A stretch of DNA of 64,000 bases from SXTU01 sp964496695. Lineage in GTDB: Bacteria; Verrucomicrobiota; Verrucomicrobiia; Limisphaerales; SXTU01. Position numbers and translations under genes: made by a program. Positions 62,405 through 64,000 of the stretch are shown here, piece by piece (positions within the stretch are counted from its first letter, which is position 1; every line of letters starts with the position of its first letter). The stretch is from assembly GCA_964496695.1 (NCBI GenBank), contig CAZCBE010000018.1, positions 12,791-76,790 on the forward strand. The letters are read 5' to 3'. Under the pieces are notes generated by a model. The model did not search any database. It was not told the origin of the DNA and saw only the letters and a list, made by a program, of their open reading frames with translations.

Positions 62405-62460
62405 CGCCGAGGATCCATCTCTGCACTTCTCTGCGCGCTCGGCGTCCTCTGCGTTAAGGC
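62405..62460. repeat. CTCTGCG-type spacer sequence
   Basis: Contains CTTCTCTGCGCGCTCGGCGT and CCTCTGCGTTAAGGC, resembling spacers near 30534 and the hairpin at 50538. Located between the histidine kinase gene and the DUF1501 stop. Confidence 0.45.
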
Positions 62461-62488
62461 GTCTCGCGTCGCGACTTTTTCGCCTCGG

Positions 62489-63931
62489 CTAAGCCAGTAT
62501 CTCCCCCACCACCTGCCCATGCACATCCGTCAGCCGCCGGTCCAGCCCGCTGTGCCGGAAGGTCAGCCGCTCGTGGTCAATGCCCATCAAGTGCAGGATC
62601 GTCGCGTGCAGGTCGTAGCAGTAAGTCTTCCCCTCTGCCGCCTTGTAGCCCCACTCATCGCTCTGCCCCACGGAAACACCCCGCTTGATCCCCGCGCCCG
62701 CCAGCCACGTTACAAACGTCCCGCCGTTATGGTCCCGCCCCACGCTGCCTTGCGCGAAGGGCGTCCGGCCAAACTCCGTGGTCCACACCACCAGGGTGTC
62801 CGCCAGCAGCCCGCGCGACTTCAAGTCCCGCAGCAGCGTGGCGATGGGCTGGTCCACGCTCGCCGCCATCGGCGGCAGCTCGTTCGGGATGTTGCCGTGG
62901 TTGTCCCAGTTGCCCGTCGCGCCCTGCGGCCCGCTCCACACCTGCACGAAGCGCGTCCCCCGCTCGATCAGCCGCCGCGCCAGCAGGCACCGCCGCCCGA
63001 AATCCTCCGTCACCTTGTTCTCCAGCCCGTAAGCCTTGCGCGTCGCCTCGGTCTCCCGCGCGAGGTCGAAGGCCTCCGGCGCGCTGAGTTGCATCTTCGC
63101 CGCCAGCTCGTAGCTCGCGATGCGCGCGTCCAGCCGCGAGTCCGCCGGGTTTGCCGAGGCGTGTGCGCGATTCAATTTGTCCAGCAGCGCCAGCCCGTCG
63201 CGGTCCGCGTCGCGCGAGGCGAACTTGAACTTCTCCCGCGCGAACAAGTCCGGCACCAGCTCCGGTGCCCCCGCGTTGAGAATCGTTCCCTGATGCACCG
63301 CCGGCAGGAAGCCCGCGCTGAACGTGCCGTTCTGATTGTAAGGCAGCCCCTTCGCATCCGGCAGCACCACGAACGTCGGCAGGTTGTCCGTGAGCCGCCC
63401 GAGTCCATAGCTCACCCACGCGCCCATGCACGGGAAGCCCGGCAGCAGCATCCCGCTGTTCATCATGTAGGTGCCTGGCCCGTGGACGTTCGTCTTGCTC
63501 GTCATCGCCATGAGGAAGGCGAGTTCATCCACCAGCTTCGCCTGCTCGGGGAACATGCTGCTCACCCAGCGCCCCGACTGCCCGTGCTGCTGGAACGGGA
63601 AGGGACTCTTCATCATCGTGCCCGGCATCGCGGTGAACCCCTCGGGCTTTTCCGTCGGCCCGAGCTTCTGTCCGTGCAGCTTCTCCAGCGCCGGCTTGTA
63701 GTCGTAGGTGTCCATCTGGCTCACCCCGCCGGTCATGAAAAGCTGGATCACGCGCTTCACCTTCGCCGGATGGTGCAGGCCGCCGTTGAACTCCGGCTTC
63801 GGCACGCCCTCTCCCAGCACCTCGTGCGCAAACAAATCCGCCATCGCCAGCCCGCCGAGTCCCCCGCCGATGCGCCAGAGGAAGTCGCGCCGCCCGAAAG
63901 GAGTGCGGCCTACACTGTCGCCAAGCACCAT
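62489..63931 (-). CDS. DUF1501 Tat-exported protein (sulfatase-like fold)
   Basis: 480 aa. The N-terminus TPFGRRDFLWRIGGGLGGLAMADLF is a twin-arginine signal. Family motifs: VIQLFMTGGVSQMDTYDYKP, HGPGTYMMNSGMLLPGFPCMGAWVSYGLG, ATGNWDNHGNIPNELPPM, VVWTTEFGRTPFAQGSVGRDHNGGTF and GKTYCYDLHATILHLMGIDHERLTFRHSG. In Planctomycetes and Verrucomicrobia these genes typically follow a DUF1549/DUF1553 cytochrome-type gene; that partner would lie beyond the right edge. The biochemical role is not established. Confidence 0.93.
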   Translation of the reverse strand: MVLGDSVGRTPFGRRDFLWRIGGGLGGLAMADLFAHEVLGEGVPKPEFNGGLHHPAKVKRVIQLFMTGGVSQMDTYDYKPALEKLHGQKLGPTEKPEGFTAMPGTMMKSPFPFQQHGQSGRWVSSMFPEQAKLVDELAFLMAMTSKTNVHGPGTYMMNSGMLLPGFPCMGAWVSYGLGRLTDNLPTFVVLPDAKGLPYNQNGTFSAGFLPAVHQGTILNAGAPELVPDLFAREKFKFASRDADRDGLALLDKLNRAHASANPADSRLDARIASYELAAKMQLSAPEAFDLARETEATRKAYGLENKVTEDFGRRCLLARRLIERGTRFVQVWSGPQGATGNWDNHGNIPNELPPMAASVDQPIATLLRDLKSRGLLADTLVVWTTEFGRTPFAQGSVGRDHNGGTFVTWLAGAGIKRGVSVGQSDEWGYKAAEGKTYCYDLHATILHLMGIDHERLTFRHSGLDRRLTDVHGQVVGEILA

Positions 63932-63953
63932 CCGGCCGCCACGCGCTTCTTCT

Positions 63954-63978
63954 CCCTCTCCCCCATTGGGGGAGAGGG
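63954..63978. repeat. CCCTCTCCCCC palindrome upstream of the DUF1501 gene
   Basis: Perfect 11-base arms CCCTCTCCCCC / GGGGGAGAGGG with loop ATT, followed by GCTGGGGTGAGGGGG. This is the form of a widespread extragenic palindrome. It lies 23 bases before the DUF1501 start. Confidence 0.75.
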
Positions 63979-64000
63979 CTGGGGTGAGGGGGAACGGCGT

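Noticed and set aside
1..64000. CRISPR arrays, rRNA genes, prophage or integrase genes
   Set aside because: No regularly spaced direct repeats, rRNA-like stretches or integrase/phage structural motifs were seen on either strand.

Overview
The window looks like a chromosomal segment of a verrucomicrobial bacterium of the Pedosphaera/Limisphaera type. This is inferred from gene families, not from a database match. The supporting families are three tandem PQQ-like beta-propeller proteins, a Tat-exported DUF1501 protein, an SBBP-repeat protein, prepilin-type proteins with the [28 protein letters not shown] type of N-terminus, a two-component-propeller histidine kinase and many small GC-rich palindromic spacer repeats. 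Genes are mostly on the minus strand.

1-10.3 kb: a minus-strand pair made of a RecD-like helicase (running off the left edge) and a 1048-aa helicase with a C-terminal PD-(D/E)XK nuclease. It is followed by an operon of lexA, the C-terminal half of dnaE2, a GIY-YIG protein and a hypothetical protein. 10.4-21.4 kb: a secreted trypsin-like protease, an astacin-like lipoprotein, a coiled-coil lipoprotein, three consecutive broken genes (DNA/RNA endonuclease with an amber codon, alpha/beta hydrolase with an opal codon and no nucleophile, frameshifted TPR gene) and an SBBP-repeat protein. 21.5-25 kb: a DUF72 gene split by a complete IS66-family element with an 8-bp target duplication. 25.6-29.8 kb: an accessory regulatory cluster with an HDxNN-type kinase, an ECF-like sigma factor, three small proteins and a divergent SorC-like regulator.

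30.3-42 kb: tRNA-Lys, a BNR-propeller protein with a MoaD/ThiS-like partner, an HtrA protease, the three-gene PQQ-propeller operon, a nucleotidyltransferase pair beside a VapC relic, and a signal-peptide protein with a decayed partial copy of its own end. 42-49 kb: an ABC-2 exporter with a TPR protein, two GspG-like pilins, a GST-like protein, a PIN-PhoH ATPase, and a dksA-like/rpmG/rpsR ribosomal operon.

49-64 kb: a zinc/manganese ABC importer (znuA-znuC-znuB) whose spacers are filled with inverted-repeat cassettes; a TMTC-like membrane TPR glycosyltransferase; two almost identical prepilin genes, each with its own sigma-54-like promoter and a diverged leader; a response regulator with a propeller histidine kinase; and a DUF1501 protein at the right edge.

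The observations most worth following are the half-length DnaE2 inside a LexA operon, the helicase/nuclease pair with no methyltransferase beside it in view, the twin pilin genes with homogenised coding sequence but diverged leaders, the string of broken genes at 16-18.6 kb, and the nested repeat cassette in the znu locus.
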